Source of the DNA: Undibacterium hunanense
Lineage (GTDB): Bacteria > Pseudomonadota > Gammaproteobacteria > Burkholderiales > Burkholderiaceae_D
Direction of reading: 5' to 3'
Assembly: GCF_014284335.1 (NCBI RefSeq)
Contig: NZ_JACOGF010000006.1
Coordinates: 1 to 64,000, forward strand
DNA: 64,000 nucleotides
In this document: positions 51,217 through 60,054 of the stretch, piece after piece
Numbering within the stretch: position 1 is the stretch's first letter
Layout of the letters: each line of letters opens with the position of its first letter
Notes under the pieces: generated by a model
What the model was told of the DNA's origin: nothing
The model's input: only the letters and a program-made list of their open reading frames with translations
The model's database searches: none
Translations under genes and position numbers: made by a program

Positions 51217-52686
51217 ATGAATATACCGCTGCGTGTACTTCTGGTTGAGGATGTCAGCGAAGATGCGGAGCTGATCGTCCGCGAACTCAAGCGCGGCGGC
51301 TTCGCGCCTGACTGGTTAAGAGTGGACAATGCCAAGGCGATGCAAAGCGCACTGGAAGAATCAAAGTGGGATATCGTCATTTCTGACTATTCCATGCCTT
51401 CTTTCAGCGGCTTGAATGCGCTGGAAGTTCTGAAGCGCCAGAAGGTACAGATTCCCTTCATCATTACTTCAGGTACCATCGGTGAGCAAACTGCGGTCGA
51501 AGCCATGCGTGCTGGTGCCGATGATTTTTTTCTCAAGCAGAATATTGCCCGCCTGCCACTGGCAATCGAAAGAGAATTGCGCGATACCGTCCTCAGACGA
51601 AAAAAACTGGCCAGCGAAACCTCGCTGCGGGAAACCCAGGCACGGTTCCATGCCTTCATGAATAATGCCCCCATGCCTGCCTGGATCAAGGACAGGGATT
51701 TGCATTATGTCTACGTAAATGCAGCCCAGGCCAGCTTCTTTGGCATGTCCCCAGCAGAAATGATAGGGCGTGATGACTTTGATCTGATGTCGATAGGTGC
51801 CGCACAAAACTCACGTCATCATGATGAACAAGTCCTGGCCAGCAAGGAAAGCCTCAGCACCCAGGAAACCATCGCAGATGAAGGCCTGACCGCTCGGATA
51901 TTGAATATCACTCGCTTCCCTCTGAAAGTGGATGAAGGCATGCCCATGGTTGCCGGCCTGGCAATTGATGTGACGACACAGGTGCATGGCGAGAAAAACC
52001 TGAAAGCAGCCAATCAGCGCCTGCAGATATTATCCAGCAGCGTCATAGAGGTGCAGGAAAGAGAACGCCAGCATCTGGCACGTGGCCTGCATGATGATGT
52101 GGGGCAGTCACTGACCGCTCTCAAAATTATGCTGCAGGCAGCACAGAAAAATGATGCAGAAAACCGCCATGCCAAATTACAGGAAGGCATAGAACTGGTA
52201 TCGAGCATTTTGTCCCAGGTACGCACGCTGTCGCTGGAATTGCGCCCGCCCCAGCTTGATAACCTGGGCCTGGTATCGGCCCTGCGCTGGTATGTAGAAA
52301 GCAAAACTTCAGACGACGGCCTGCATGGCTGGTTTGAGCATGAAGGTGAAATCAGCAAACTGCATCCGGATATAGAAAATACCTGTTTTCGCATCGTCCA
52401 GGAAGCCATCACCAATATCCTGCGGCATGCCCGGGCCGGCAATATCTGGGTCAGGCTGGACAAGAATGAAAGCAATCTGATCTTGCGTATACGCGATGAC
52501 GGCAAGGGCTTTGACGTGGACAAGGCGCGCGAGCATGCAGTACGTGGCAATAGTTTCGGACTACTGAATATGGAAGAACGCGCCCTGCTGGTGGGAGGCA
52601 CGATGGATATCAAATCTTCTCCGGGCAGTGGTGTAAGCATCGACGTCGTGCTTCCCTTTACCCCCGGTATCAGGGAGCTCACATGA
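51217..52686 (+). CDS. Receiver-PAS-HisKA_3 soluble histidine kinase
   Basis: A 489-residue cytosolic kinase that begins with a receiver domain (acidic EDVSED, acceptor D57 in IVISDYSMPS). A PAS domain follows (about 140-255, FMNNAPMPAWIKDRDLHYVYVN), then a HisKA_3 domain with H292 in RGLHDDVGQSLTALK and an ATPase domain (NILRHA, DDGKGFD). With no membrane segment it should take input through phosphorylation of its receiver by another kinase and through PAS. It overlaps its response-regulator gene by 4 bases. Confidence 0.9.
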   Translation: MNIPLRVLLVEDVSEDAELIVRELKRGGFAPDWLRVDNAKAMQSALEESKWDIVISDYSMPSFSGLNALEVLKRQKVQIPFIITSGTIGEQTAVEAMRAGADDFFLKQNIARLPLAIERELRDTVLRRKKLASETSLRETQARFHAFMNNAPMPAWIKDRDLHYVYVNAAQASFFGMSPAEMIGRDDFDLMSIGAAQNSRHHDEQVLASKESLSTQETIADEGLTARILNITRFPLKVDEGMPMVAGLAIDVTTQVHGEKNLKAANQRLQILSSSVIEVQERERQHLARGLHDDVGQSLTALKIMLQAAQKNDAENRHAKLQEGIELVSSILSQVRTLSLELRPPQLDNLGLVSALRWYVESKTSDDGLHGWFEHEGEISKLHPDIENTCFRIVQEAITNILRHARAGNIWVRLDKNESNLILRIRDDGKGFDVDKAREHAVRGNSFGLLNMEERALLVGGTMDIKSSPGSGVSIDVVLPFTPGIRELT

Positions 52687-53336
52687 TCAATATACGTGTT
52701 TTGCTGGCAGATGATCACGCGCTGGTGCGCAGCGGCATACATTCATTACTGAAATCCATGCCTGGCATACAGGTGGTAGCCGAAGCTGCCGATGGGGCCG
52801 AAGCCCTGTTGCTGGCAGGCACCCACAAGCCTGATCTGGCGATTCTGGATATCGCCATGAAAGGCATGAATGGCGTTGAAGCTGTACGCCGTTTCCGCGC
52901 CCAGCAACCAGATATCAAATTACTGATGCTATCCATGTACAGCAGTGAAGAGTATGTGATGCAGGCACTGAATGCCGGTGCCAACGGTTATTTGCTGAAA
53001 GATTCTGCCGCATACGAACTGGAAAAAGCCATACGCCAGGTCATGCAGGGCCAGCGTTACCTCGACTCCATACTGTCACCCCAGGCACTGGATGAATATA
53101 TGCGCCGGGTACTCGACAAGGGCACCAGCGCTGAAGTGCTGACCCCAAGGCAAAGACAGATATTGCAATTGATTGCCGAAGGGGACAACACCAAGGAAAT
53201 TGCCTACCGGCTCAATGTCAGCGGCAAGACGGTCGAAACCCACCGGGCACAACTGATGGAGCGCCTCGACATTCATGACGTACCCGGTCTGGTTCGCTAT
53301 GCCATACGCATGGGCCTGACTACAGCAGAAAAATAA
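52683..53336 (+). CDS. NarL/FixJ-family response regulator
   Basis: A 217-residue regulator: receiver with DDH, D56 in LAILDIAMKG and Lys in YLLKDSA; LuxR-type helix-turn-helix LTPRQRQILQLIAEGDNTKEIAYRLNVSGKTVETHRAQLMERL. It is translationally coupled to the preceding kinase, which is its partner. Target genes are unknown; the divergent pilus operon is the nearest candidate. Confidence 0.92.
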   Translation: MINIRVLLADDHALVRSGIHSLLKSMPGIQVVAEAADGAEALLLAGTHKPDLAILDIAMKGMNGVEAVRRFRAQQPDIKLLMLSMYSSEEYVMQALNAGANGYLLKDSAAYELEKAIRQVMQGQRYLDSILSPQALDEYMRRVLDKGTSAEVLTPRQRQILQLIAEGDNTKEIAYRLNVSGKTVETHRAQLMERLDIHDVPGLVRYAIRMGLTTAEK

Positions 53337-53391
53337 TGGCACCCGTTACGGTGCCACGCAGTACTCTTCGCTTATGAATAGGGTAGCCCTC

Positions 53392-53832
53392 TTATTTGGG
53401 CACCTTGTTCATCACTGTCCAGTACAGACCAACCTGTGCAACCACACTCATGAAAGCATCGAAATCGACCGGCTTGATCAGGTAACTATTCACACCCAGC
53501 TTGTAACAGTCGGTCACGTCGCGTCCTTCTGCTGACGAAGTCAGCATCACTACCGGAATAGTCTTGCTGCGGTCATCGGCCTTGAAGCGCTTGAGCACTT
53601 CGACACCATCCATTTTAGGCATTTTGATGTCCAGCAAAATCAGCTTGGGATCGCCCTTGTTGCGGCTTGCGTATTCGCCAGTACAAAAGATGAAATTCAA
53701 TGCTGCCACGCCATCCTTGACCCAGACCAGCTTGTTGCCCAGGTTATTCTTTTTCAGCGCACGTATCGTCAACTCCGCATCTTCTTCACTGTCTTCGACC
53801 AGCAAAATTTCTACAACTTCCAGTTCATCCAT
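53392..53832 (-). CDS. Single-domain response regulator (Rcp1-like)
   Basis: A 146-residue receiver without an output domain: acidic [12 protein letters not shown]68 in [13 protein letters not shown], Thr in VMLTSSAEG and Lys in YLIKPVD. The Rcp1-like subtype usually pairs with phytochrome-like or CHASE-type kinases and relays phosphate onward. Its start overlaps the end of the kinase gene by 8 bases. A plausible phosphate acceptor downstream is a hybrid relay, or it may contact a non-transcriptional target. Confidence 0.9.
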   Translation of the reverse strand: MDELEVVEILLVEDSEEDAELTIRALKKNNLGNKLVWVKDGVAALNFIFCTGEYASRNKGDPKLILLDIKMPKMDGVEVLKRFKADDRSKTIPVVMLTSSAEGRDVTDCYKLGVNSYLIKPVDFDAFMSVVAQVGLYWTVMNKVPK

Positions 53833-55822
53833 TGTGCTCTCCTATTGGCAAGGTGAAAAAGAAAGTGGCACCCTCATCGATGATTGATTCCGCCCATACA
53901 CGTCCACCGTGCCTGCTGACGATACGGTGAACAATAGCCAGACCAACACCGGTACCACTGAATTCATCGACATGATGCAGGCGCTGAAACACGCCAAACA
54001 ACTTGTCATAGTATTCCATATTAAAGCCTGCACCGTTATCCCTGATCATATACCTGAGCATACCATCCTCTGTACTGCCACTGATCTCGATACGCACCCG
54101 CTCCTTTTTGGCGCTATATTTGATCGCATTGGACACCAGATTCACCCAGACTTGTTTCATCAGGCTGCGGTCGGCAAATGCAGAAGGTAAAGCCAGCAGT
54201 TGTATCTCTGGCGGATCGGGCAGATTCTGCACGGATTCACTAATGACTTCCTGTGCCAATGCCGTCATGTCGATGTGGAATTTGACCACATTCTGACGAC
54301 CCAGTCTGGAAAAAGCCAGCAAGTCATCAATCAGATTACCCATGCGCTGACTATTGCTGCGGATGACGGCAAGGTAACGTGCTGCACTCTTGTCCAGGCT
54401 GGCGGCATAGTCTTCTTCCAACATACGACCGAAGCCATCGATGGCACGCAAGGGAGCGCGCAAATCATGCGAGATCGAGTAAGTAAAACTCTCCAGATCA
54501 GCGGTGCGCTCGGTAATTCTTGCCTCCAGAGTTTGATTCAGTTCTTGCAGTTCGTCATTCAATACTGCCTGCGCACGGGTTCTTTCTTCGACCTTGCTTT
54601 CCAGTTCTGTGTTCGATCGCTGCAAAGCCAGTTCCAGTGCATTGCGTTGATCATTCTGGTTTTTAAGCAGCCAGAAAGTAAACAGTAAAATCGCAAAACC
54701 GAGCAAATTGCCCATCACAATAATTGAAATCGTACTGGATGTGCTTTGTATGGAATCCTGTTTTCTTTGTACCAGCAAAAGACTTTCTGCATCTGCAAAC
54801 TGAACCATCGTCGATATCAGAGGTTTAAATTCCAGATCCAGCCTGGCATCGTTTGCATCTGTCGATTCTTCAGGCAAAATCTTTTGCGCCGCCTCCAGGT
54901 GCGTCAGCAATATCTGGCGCAATTGCATCAATCTGCTTTGTTGTTTTGGATTGTCTTTGCTCAGCCGGTGCAACTCAATTATCTTGTCGTCGATCGCCGC
55001 GGTGATAGCCTTGAATTCATGCTGATCACTGGCACGCCTGGCCTGCTGCAAAGTACCGATCACTTCATCGGCAAACAGCCTGACCTGATACGTATGATCC
55101 ACCCAGTTGGTACGCGCATCCAGTGCACGCAGACTGCCATATGAAACAAACATGGTAGTGATCAGTACCGTGATTGCCACTCCCAGGAACAGGTAGATAT
55201 TCGATTCTTTTTTGCTGGGGCTATCAGCCTCTGCTCTTTCAAGTAACAGTGCGCAGGCAAACAGGCTCATGCCCAGCCCGGTTGAAAAAGCCATGCGCGG
55301 AAACCCATACCAGGTATAGGCCAGATCCAGCAATAATGCATACCCCACCATGCCCAGCAGGCTGATGGTCAGCATGATGGACGCCAGCATGCGCGGTTTC
55401 ACATAAAAAAAACCATCTGTGTACAACAGGCCGACACCACCGACCATGAATGCCAGCGCGGTATTGGGTGCCATGCGGCCAGGGTAAGGATTGGCATCGT
55501 CAAACCAGCGGTGCAGTCCTGGCATATCCAGACCTGTGCTGATGGAGAACAGGTTTTCCAGCAGCATCATGCTGCCAATCAAAATGACAATAATGCCAAC
55601 CAGCTTGCGTACCCGTACACTATGTGTCGCGTGGAACATCGGCAAAGCCAGAGCAATGCCTACGCAAAAGAAACAGAATGCCGTTGAAAACACCATGACC
55701 GTACTACTGGGGAACAGCAGAATCCAGAGTGGATGCCGTGTCACCCAGCCCGTCATCGTCTCTGCGCCAAGCAAAATCAAGCCTAGCCCGATCAATCCCG
55801 GTTGAGTGACAAGACGCTTCAT
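53825..55822 (-). CDS. Membrane sensor kinase with MASE-like and CHASE3-like regions
   Basis: A 665-residue kinase. The N-terminal 200 residues hold about six membrane helices ([11 protein letters not shown] through [15 protein letters not shown]). A further helix follows at about 210-230, then an extracytoplasmic helical CHASE3-like region (about 235-375), a closing helix ([19 protein letters not shown]), a coiled coil, a HisKA domain ([18 protein letters not shown]) and an ATPase domain ([26 protein letters not shown]). The catalytic part is of the bacteriophytochrome-associated type, matching the Rcp1-like partner. The signal is unknown. Confidence 0.88.
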   Translation of the reverse strand: MKRLVTQPGLIGLGLILLGAETMTGWVTRHPLWILLFPSSTVMVFSTAFCFFCVGIALALPMFHATHSVRVRKLVGIIVILIGSMMLLENLFSISTGLDMPGLHRWFDDANPYPGRMAPNTALAFMVGGVGLLYTDGFFYVKPRMLASIMLTISLLGMVGYALLLDLAYTWYGFPRMAFSTGLGMSLFACALLLERAEADSPSKKESNIYLFLGVAITVLITTMFVSYGSLRALDARTNWVDHTYQVRLFADEVIGTLQQARRASDQHEFKAITAAIDDKIIELHRLSKDNPKQQSRLMQLRQILLTHLEAAQKILPEESTDANDARLDLEFKPLISTMVQFADAESLLLVQRKQDSIQSTSSTISIIVMGNLLGFAILLFTFWLLKNQNDQRNALELALQRSNTELESKVEERTRAQAVLNDELQELNQTLEARITERTADLESFTYSISHDLRAPLRAIDGFGRMLEEDYAASLDKSAARYLAVIRSNSQRMGNLIDDLLAFSRLGRQNVVKFHIDMTALAQEVISESVQNLPDPPEIQLLALPSAFADRSLMKQVWVNLVSNAIKYSAKKERVRIEISGSTEDGMLRYMIRDNGAGFNMEYYDKLFGVFQRLHHVDEFSGTGVGLAIVHRIVSRHGGRVWAESIIDEGATFFFTLPIGEHNG

Positions 55823-56046
55823 AGTCCGGCTCTCCTTACGGTCAAAGTTTGATAACTATTCAAACACATACCACTTCAGGATCAGATTCAGGCCGGTATG
55901 TTCCAGGCCCGCAGAAAGTTTGAGTGCTTGTCAGGCATGGCAATTCCAACAATTGACAAAATGAGAATATCAGAAAAAACCGATTTTGCCAGTAATTATT
56001 AAGCCGATTGCTTGCCAGTCAAGGCGGCGGTAAATTTCTTGCAACC

Positions 56047-56121
56047 ATGGGACGCAAGCTGCCACCACGATTCGTGCTAAACGAATACGGCGATAAAGAC
56101 CTGCAAGACTTGCTTGCATAA
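56047..56121 (+). other. Possible gene remnant
   Basis: A 24-codon frame (MGRKLPPRFVLNEYGDKDLQDLLA) ending in TAA. Its composition looks coding, and the frame continues a short way upstream without a matching start. It lies in a 383-bp gap (55823-56205) that otherwise holds only the tRNA terminator. It may be the tail of a decayed gene; I do not recognise it. Confidence 0.2.
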
Positions 56122-56167
56122 CGAAAACTACAGAGAGGGATTTTGTTGCAAAGAGGAGAGATAAAGA

Positions 56168-56201
56168 AAAATCCCACCGTTATTGCTAACGATGGGATTT
56201 T
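56168..56201 (-). terminator. Terminator of the tRNA-Thr gene
   Basis: The 15-base arms 56168-56182 and 56187-56201 pair with one mismatch around the loop TTGC. On the minus strand the stem ends in ATTTT followed by TCTTTAT, 5 bases after the tRNA. Confidence 0.9.
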
Positions 56202-56205
56202 AATT

Positions 56206-56281
56206 TGGTGCCGACTGCCGGAATCGAACTGGCCACCTGATGATTACAAGTCAACTGCTCTACCAAATGAGCTAAGTCGGC
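56206..56281 (-). tRNA. tRNA-Thr (anticodon TGT)
   Basis: 76 bases including an encoded CCA. The acceptor stem GCCGACT/AGTCGGC is perfect. The anticodon loop is CTTGTAA (anticodon TGT, reads ACA). The T loop is TTCGATT. Oddities: T at position 15 where a purine is normal, G at 48, and a T:T mismatch at 28:42 in the anticodon stem (GTTGA/TCATC). The A52:C62 mismatch in the T stem also occurs in the E. coli tRNA-Thr that I recall. It has its own promoter and terminator, so it appears functional. Confidence 0.93.
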
Positions 56282-56331
56282 GAAACTTTTTTCGTTTTTG
56301 CTTCGTTACCGTTGCATTCCCGAAGACCAAG

Positions 56332-56337
56332 ATTATA
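56332..56337 (-). promoter_or_regulatory. -10 element of the tRNA-Thr promoter
   Basis: TATAAT on the minus strand, overlapping the end of sspB (stop at 56340). Predicted start near 56325, 44 bases before the tRNA. The -35 region is weak. Confidence 0.5.
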
Positions 56338-56339
56338 GG

Positions 56340-56828
56340 CTACTTTATTATTTTTAGCGAGGGCTTTTCTGATTTTTTTTCAGGTTTTTTTACTTCTTCT
56401 GGTGAAACAGCGGTTTCTGCCGGTGCCGGCTTGCTGTTCACTGCGGCAAGGCCAAGTACAGGTTTGACGGGTTCATCCGTAGCCTCATCCGTGGCAGGGC
56501 TTTCGCTGGCTTCGCTGAGATCAACTTCAAATGCCATGCCCTGGCCATTTTCACTGGCATACACTGCCATGACATTTTCAACCGGCACATGGATATCGCG
56601 CGAAACCCCGCCGAATCTGGCTTTGAAGGCAACGGCATCGTTATCCATCTTCAGGCCACTGGTGGCACCAAAACTGATGTTGAGGACAATCTCGCCATTG
56701 CGTACAAATTCCATGGGGACGCGTGCGGCGTGATTCACTTTGACTGCCATATACGGGGTGTAGCCATTGTCGGTACACCATTCATAAATGGCACGCATAA
56801 AATAAGGCTTGGTGGATATTTCTTGCAT
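56340..56828 (-). CDS. sspB: SspB, ClpXP adaptor protein
   Basis: A 162-residue adaptor that delivers ssrA-tagged proteins to ClpXP. The N-terminal SspB fold is clear: STKPYFMRAIYEWCTDNGYTPYMAVKVN, VPMEFVRNGEIVLNIS, GLKMDNDAVAFKARFGG and NVMAVYASENGQGMAFEVDL. A flexible acidic/Pro-rich linker (about 110-145) leads to a C-terminal ClpX-binding tail, KKSEKPSLKIIK. The gene follows sspA but is separated from it by a terminator-like hairpin and a palindromic element. Confidence 0.95.
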   Translation of the reverse strand: MQEISTKPYFMRAIYEWCTDNGYTPYMAVKVNHAARVPMEFVRNGEIVLNISFGATSGLKMDNDAVAFKARFGGVSRDIHVPVENVMAVYASENGQGMAFEVDLSEASESPATDEATDEPVKPVLGLAAVNSKPAPAETAVSPEEVKKPEKKSEKPSLKIIK

Positions 56829-56875
56829 GGCTATACCATCAGTCGGAAGTGTATTTCAAGAATAGGCGTGGAGCC

Positions 56876-56913
56876 CAAAAACAACAAGGCTGACGTAGTA
56901 CATCAGCCTTGTT
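56876..56913 (-). terminator. Terminator-like hairpin between sspA and sspB
   Basis: AACAAGGCTGA (56903-56913 on the minus strand) pairs with TCAGCCTTGTT (56883-56893) around a 9-base loop and is followed by GTTTTTGGG. It would reduce read-through from sspA into sspB. Confidence 0.7.
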
Positions 56914-56939
56914 ATCCCTATCTGCTACGGACTGCGCTC

Positions 56940-57098
56940 TTAAAACCTGTTGACGATCTGTAGCGAGCGGGCGTCAGCGGAGAGAAGAGCAGCGCAAAAA
57001 GCGAAATGTACTTCTGGTACATGAGCATTTTGAGCAGCACATGAGCCCCGCGTCGACTCCTATTACGCCCGCGCTTAAGATCGTCAATAGGTTTTTAA
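56940..57098. repeat. 159-bp palindromic element (type B) at the end of sspA
   Basis: The terminal inverted repeats 56940-56959 and 57078-57098 match at about 20 of 21 positions (core CCTRTTGACGATCT). Inside are the second complementary pair GAGCGGGCGT/GCCCGCGCTT and a small hairpin ATGTACTTCTGGTACAT near 57007. The right repeat contains the sspA stop codon (57095-57097), so the element provides the last bases of that gene. No coding capacity. Confidence 0.7.
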
Positions 57099-57706
57099 CG
57101 GCGCATGACCTTTTCAGAAGGTGTCAGTGCTTCAATATAGGCAGGACGAGAGAAAATGCGTTCTGCATATTTCATCAGCGGTGCTGCTGTCTTCGACAAT
57201 TCTATACCATAGTGATCGAGGCGCCACAACAATGGTGCAACGGCCACGTCCAGCATGGAGAATTCATCACCCAGCATGTATTTGTTCTTGACGAACAAAG
57301 GAGCAAGCTGCGTCAGACGATCGCGGATTTCTGCGCGTGCCTTGTCCTGTACCTTGGCCGACGCGGTGTTCTTGTCGTTTTCCAGAGTATGGACGTGAAT
57401 GAACAATTCTTTTTCAAAATTGAACAACATCAGACGGGCACGTGCACGTTGCAGCGGGTCTGCCGGCATCAGTTGCGGATGCGGGAAACGTTCATCGATG
57501 TATTCGTTGATGATATTGGATTCATACAATATCAATTCACGTTCAACCAGAATCGGTACCTGACCATAAGGATTCATGGTCGAGATATCTTCCGGTTTGT
57601 TAAACAGATCAACATCGCGGATTTCAAAATCCATGCCTTTTTCAAACAGAACCAGGCGGCAACGTTGGGAAAATGGGCAAGTTGTGCCCGAGTAGAGAAC
57701 CATCAT
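57095..57706 (-). CDS. sspA: SspA, stringent starvation protein A
   Basis: A 203-residue GST-fold protein that binds RNA polymerase and modulates transcription under starvation. It shows the thioredoxin-like N-terminus (TTCPFSQRCRLVLFEKGMDFEIRDVDLFNKPEDI), the GQVPILVERELILYESNIINEYIDERFPHPQLMPADP segment typical of SspA and the C-terminal LGDEFSMLDVAVAPLLWRLDHYGIEL. It lies downstream of the bc1 operon in the same direction, as in other Burkholderiales. The stop codon lies in a palindromic element. Confidence 0.96.
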   Translation of the reverse strand: MMVLYSGTTCPFSQRCRLVLFEKGMDFEIRDVDLFNKPEDISTMNPYGQVPILVERELILYESNIINEYIDERFPHPQLMPADPLQRARARLMLFNFEKELFIHVHTLENDKNTASAKVQDKARAEIRDRLTQLAPLFVKNKYMLGDEFSMLDVAVAPLLWRLDHYGIELSKTAAPLMKYAERIFSRPAYIEALTPSEKVMRR

Positions 57707-57855
57707 TTTATAGTTCCTTAGAAACGATCAGGGCGAGGAGCCAGTTTTGCGCACCTCACCCCTGGGATTACACGTCCATTTACGACGGAGAAAAACGGAC
57801 GATCTCAAAAATCCCCGGTTCACACTGTAAGCAGCATCAACCGGGAACATTACAT

Positions 57856-58620
57856 TTATTTGACTTCTTTCCAGTACGACGCGTTCAGACGCCATGCCAG
57901 TGTTGCCAGTGTTGCCATGAACAGCAATACCCAAACACCCAGGCGTTTGCGTGTGCTTTGTGCAGGCTCACCCATCCATTGCAGGTAAGCGACCAGGTCA
58001 CCCACTGCATTGTCATATTCCAGGGAAGTCATGGTGCCCGGCTTGACTGTCTCAAAACCATCAAATTTATGCACGGTCTTGGATTCGTCATGCGCGTCTT
58101 TTTCTTCTACCATTTTGACTTTACGCGTGCCTTGCAGTTCCCACAGTACATGTGGCATGCCGACGTTAGGGAACACCATGTTGTTCCAGCCAGTTGGACG
58201 GGATTCATCTTTGTAGTAAGTACGCAGATAAGTGTAAATCCAGTCAGCACCAGAACCCGCCTCAGATGCCTTGGCACGGGCAATCACGGACAAGTCTGGT
58301 GGCACTGCGCCAAACCAGGCCTTGGCATCTTTTGCTGCCAGCGTGGTTTTCATCAGGTCACCGACTTTTTCACCCGTGAACAACAGGTTTTGCCTGATCT
58401 GGTCATCTGTCAAACCGATATCTTTCAAACGGTTGTAACGCATCGCAGACGCAGAGTGGCAATTCAGGCAGTAATTGACGAACAGTTTCGCGCCGTTTTG
58501 CAAAGCCGCCATATCCGTAGATCGGTCAGGTGCATGATCCAGTGGGAAAGTACCGCTATTTGCCAGTGCCAGTGCAGGAGCAAAAGCCAACACAGCGATC
58601 AGTTTTTTAAGTAATTTCAT
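57856..58620 (-). CDS. petC: Cytochrome c1 of the bc1 complex
   Basis: A 254-residue subunit. The start MKLLKKLIAV (58620) gives a signal peptide (LIAVLAFAPALALA); a longer frame from 58698 runs into petB and is rejected. Heme c site YCLNCHSASAMRYNR, axial-Met region NVGMPHVLWELQG and a C-terminal anchor (LGVWVLLFMATLATLAW). It transfers electrons from the Rieske protein to cytochrome c. Third gene of the pet operon, 22 bases after petB. Confidence 0.95.
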   Translation of the reverse strand: MKLLKKLIAVLAFAPALALANSGTFPLDHAPDRSTDMAALQNGAKLFVNYCLNCHSASAMRYNRLKDIGLTDDQIRQNLLFTGEKVGDLMKTTLAAKDAKAWFGAVPPDLSVIARAKASEAGSGADWIYTYLRTYYKDESRPTGWNNMVFPNVGMPHVLWELQGTRKVKMVEEKDAHDESKTVHKFDGFETVKPGTMTSLEYDNAVGDLVAYLQWMGEPAQSTRKRLGVWVLLFMATLATLAWRLNASYWKEVK

Positions 58621-58642
58621 GCTTATTCTTCCTCGCTTTTTC

Positions 58643-60052
58643 TCAGTGCGCTGCAAATGTAACGCGCTTTGGCACAGGCTTAAATGTACCCATTGCACTC
58701 CACCATGGCATCAGCATGAAGAAGCCGAAATAAATGATCGCGCAAACTTGAGAAATACGCTCACGAATTGGTGAAGGCGGCTCGACACCGAGGTAACCCA
58801 GGGTAACGAAGGCAATACCGAAGACGATGTACACATATTTGTGCCAGTCTGGACGATAACGTATCGATTTGACCGGAGAAACGTCGAGCCATGGCAACAA
58901 TGCCAGGATCATGACAGAACCGCCGAACAATACCACACCCCAGAATTTCGCATCGAGTGCACCTGGCATCATGCCTGCTACCGCAATCACTGCGATCGCA
59001 GCAATGGCGATTTTCACCAGTTGTGGCAACTTGGTCGTCAGCCAGATCAGCACGACATAGCCAACTGCACCTGCCTGTACCACGAACAGGAACTCGGAAG
59101 TGGTTGCACGCAGAATCGAATAGAAAGGCGTGAAGTACCAGGTAGGAGCAATGTGCGGAGGCGTTTTCAGGGAATCAGCCGGGATAAAGTTGTTGTATTC
59201 CAGGAAGTAACCACCCATTTCCGGTGCAAAGAACACGACTGCACTGAAAATTGTCAGGAACACAGTCACACCAAAGATATCGTGGAAAGTGTAGTAAGGA
59301 TGAGAAGGTACGCCATCAACAGGGTGACCATCCGGGCCCAGGTTTTCCTTGATTTCGATGCCATCAGGATTATTGGAGCCTACTTCATGCAAGGCGATCA
59401 AGTGAGCAACCACCAGACCCAGCAAGACCAGAGGAATGGCGATGACGTGGAAAGAGAAGAAGCGATTCAATGTCGCATCAGACACCACATAGTCACCACG
59501 GATCCACAGGGACAGATCAGGACCGATGAAAGGAATGGCACCAAACAGGTTAACAATAACCTGAGCACCCCAGTAAGACATCTGACCCCATGGCAGCAGG
59601 TAACCGAAGAAGGCTTCGGCCATCAGGCACAGGAAGATGGCAAAACCGAACAACCAGATCAGTTCACGTGGCTTGCGATACGAACCGTAAAGGAAAGCAC
59701 GGGTCATATGCAGGTAGACGACGATGAAGAATGCCGAAGCGCCTGTCGAGTGCATGTAGCGCACCAGCCAGCCCCAGGGCACATCACGCATGATGTATTC
59801 AACCGAAGCAAACGCCAGTGTCGCATCTGGTTTGTAATGCATGACCAGGAAAATACCGGTAACGATCTGGATAACCAGCACCAGCATCGCCAGGGAACCA
59901 AAGATGTACCAGAAGTTGAAGTTCTTTGGTGCGTAGTACTTGCCCCATTGATCATTCCACAGCTTGGTCAGCGGGAAACGGGAGTCAACCCAGTTCAAGG
60001 CTTTGTCCACGACAGGAGCGTCCGCCGGGAGTTTTTTCTCAACAAATGCCAT
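58643..60052 (-). CDS. petB: Cytochrome b of the bc1 complex
   Basis: A 469-residue membrane subunit with eight helices, fused N- and C-terminal parts as usual in Proteobacteria. Heme ligands lie in RYMHSTGASAFFIVVYLHMTRAF and in FHVIAIPLVLLGLVVAHLIALHEVGSNNPDG. The Qo-site motif that is PEWY in many species reads PTWY here (59135-59146), so the usual protonatable Glu is a Thr. It catalyses quinol oxidation on the outer face. Gaps of 2 and 22 bases to petA and petC show one operon. Confidence 0.97.
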   Translation of the reverse strand: MAFVEKKLPADAPVVDKALNWVDSRFPLTKLWNDQWGKYYAPKNFNFWYIFGSLAMLVLVIQIVTGIFLVMHYKPDATLAFASVEYIMRDVPWGWLVRYMHSTGASAFFIVVYLHMTRAFLYGSYRKPRELIWLFGFAIFLCLMAEAFFGYLLPWGQMSYWGAQVIVNLFGAIPFIGPDLSLWIRGDYVVSDATLNRFFSFHVIAIPLVLLGLVVAHLIALHEVGSNNPDGIEIKENLGPDGHPVDGVPSHPYYTFHDIFGVTVFLTIFSAVVFFAPEMGGYFLEYNNFIPADSLKTPPHIAPTWYFTPFYSILRATTSEFLFVVQAGAVGYVVLIWLTTKLPQLVKIAIAAIAVIAVAGMMPGALDAKFWGVVLFGGSVMILALLPWLDVSPVKSIRYRPDWHKYVYIVFGIAFVTLGYLGVEPPSPIRERISQVCAIIYFGFFMLMPWWSAMGTFKPVPKRVTFAAH

Positions 60053-60054
60053 GA

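Noticed and set aside
57673..58614. 313-codon frame opposite petC
   Set aside because: Antisense to cytochrome c1; no recognisable domain.
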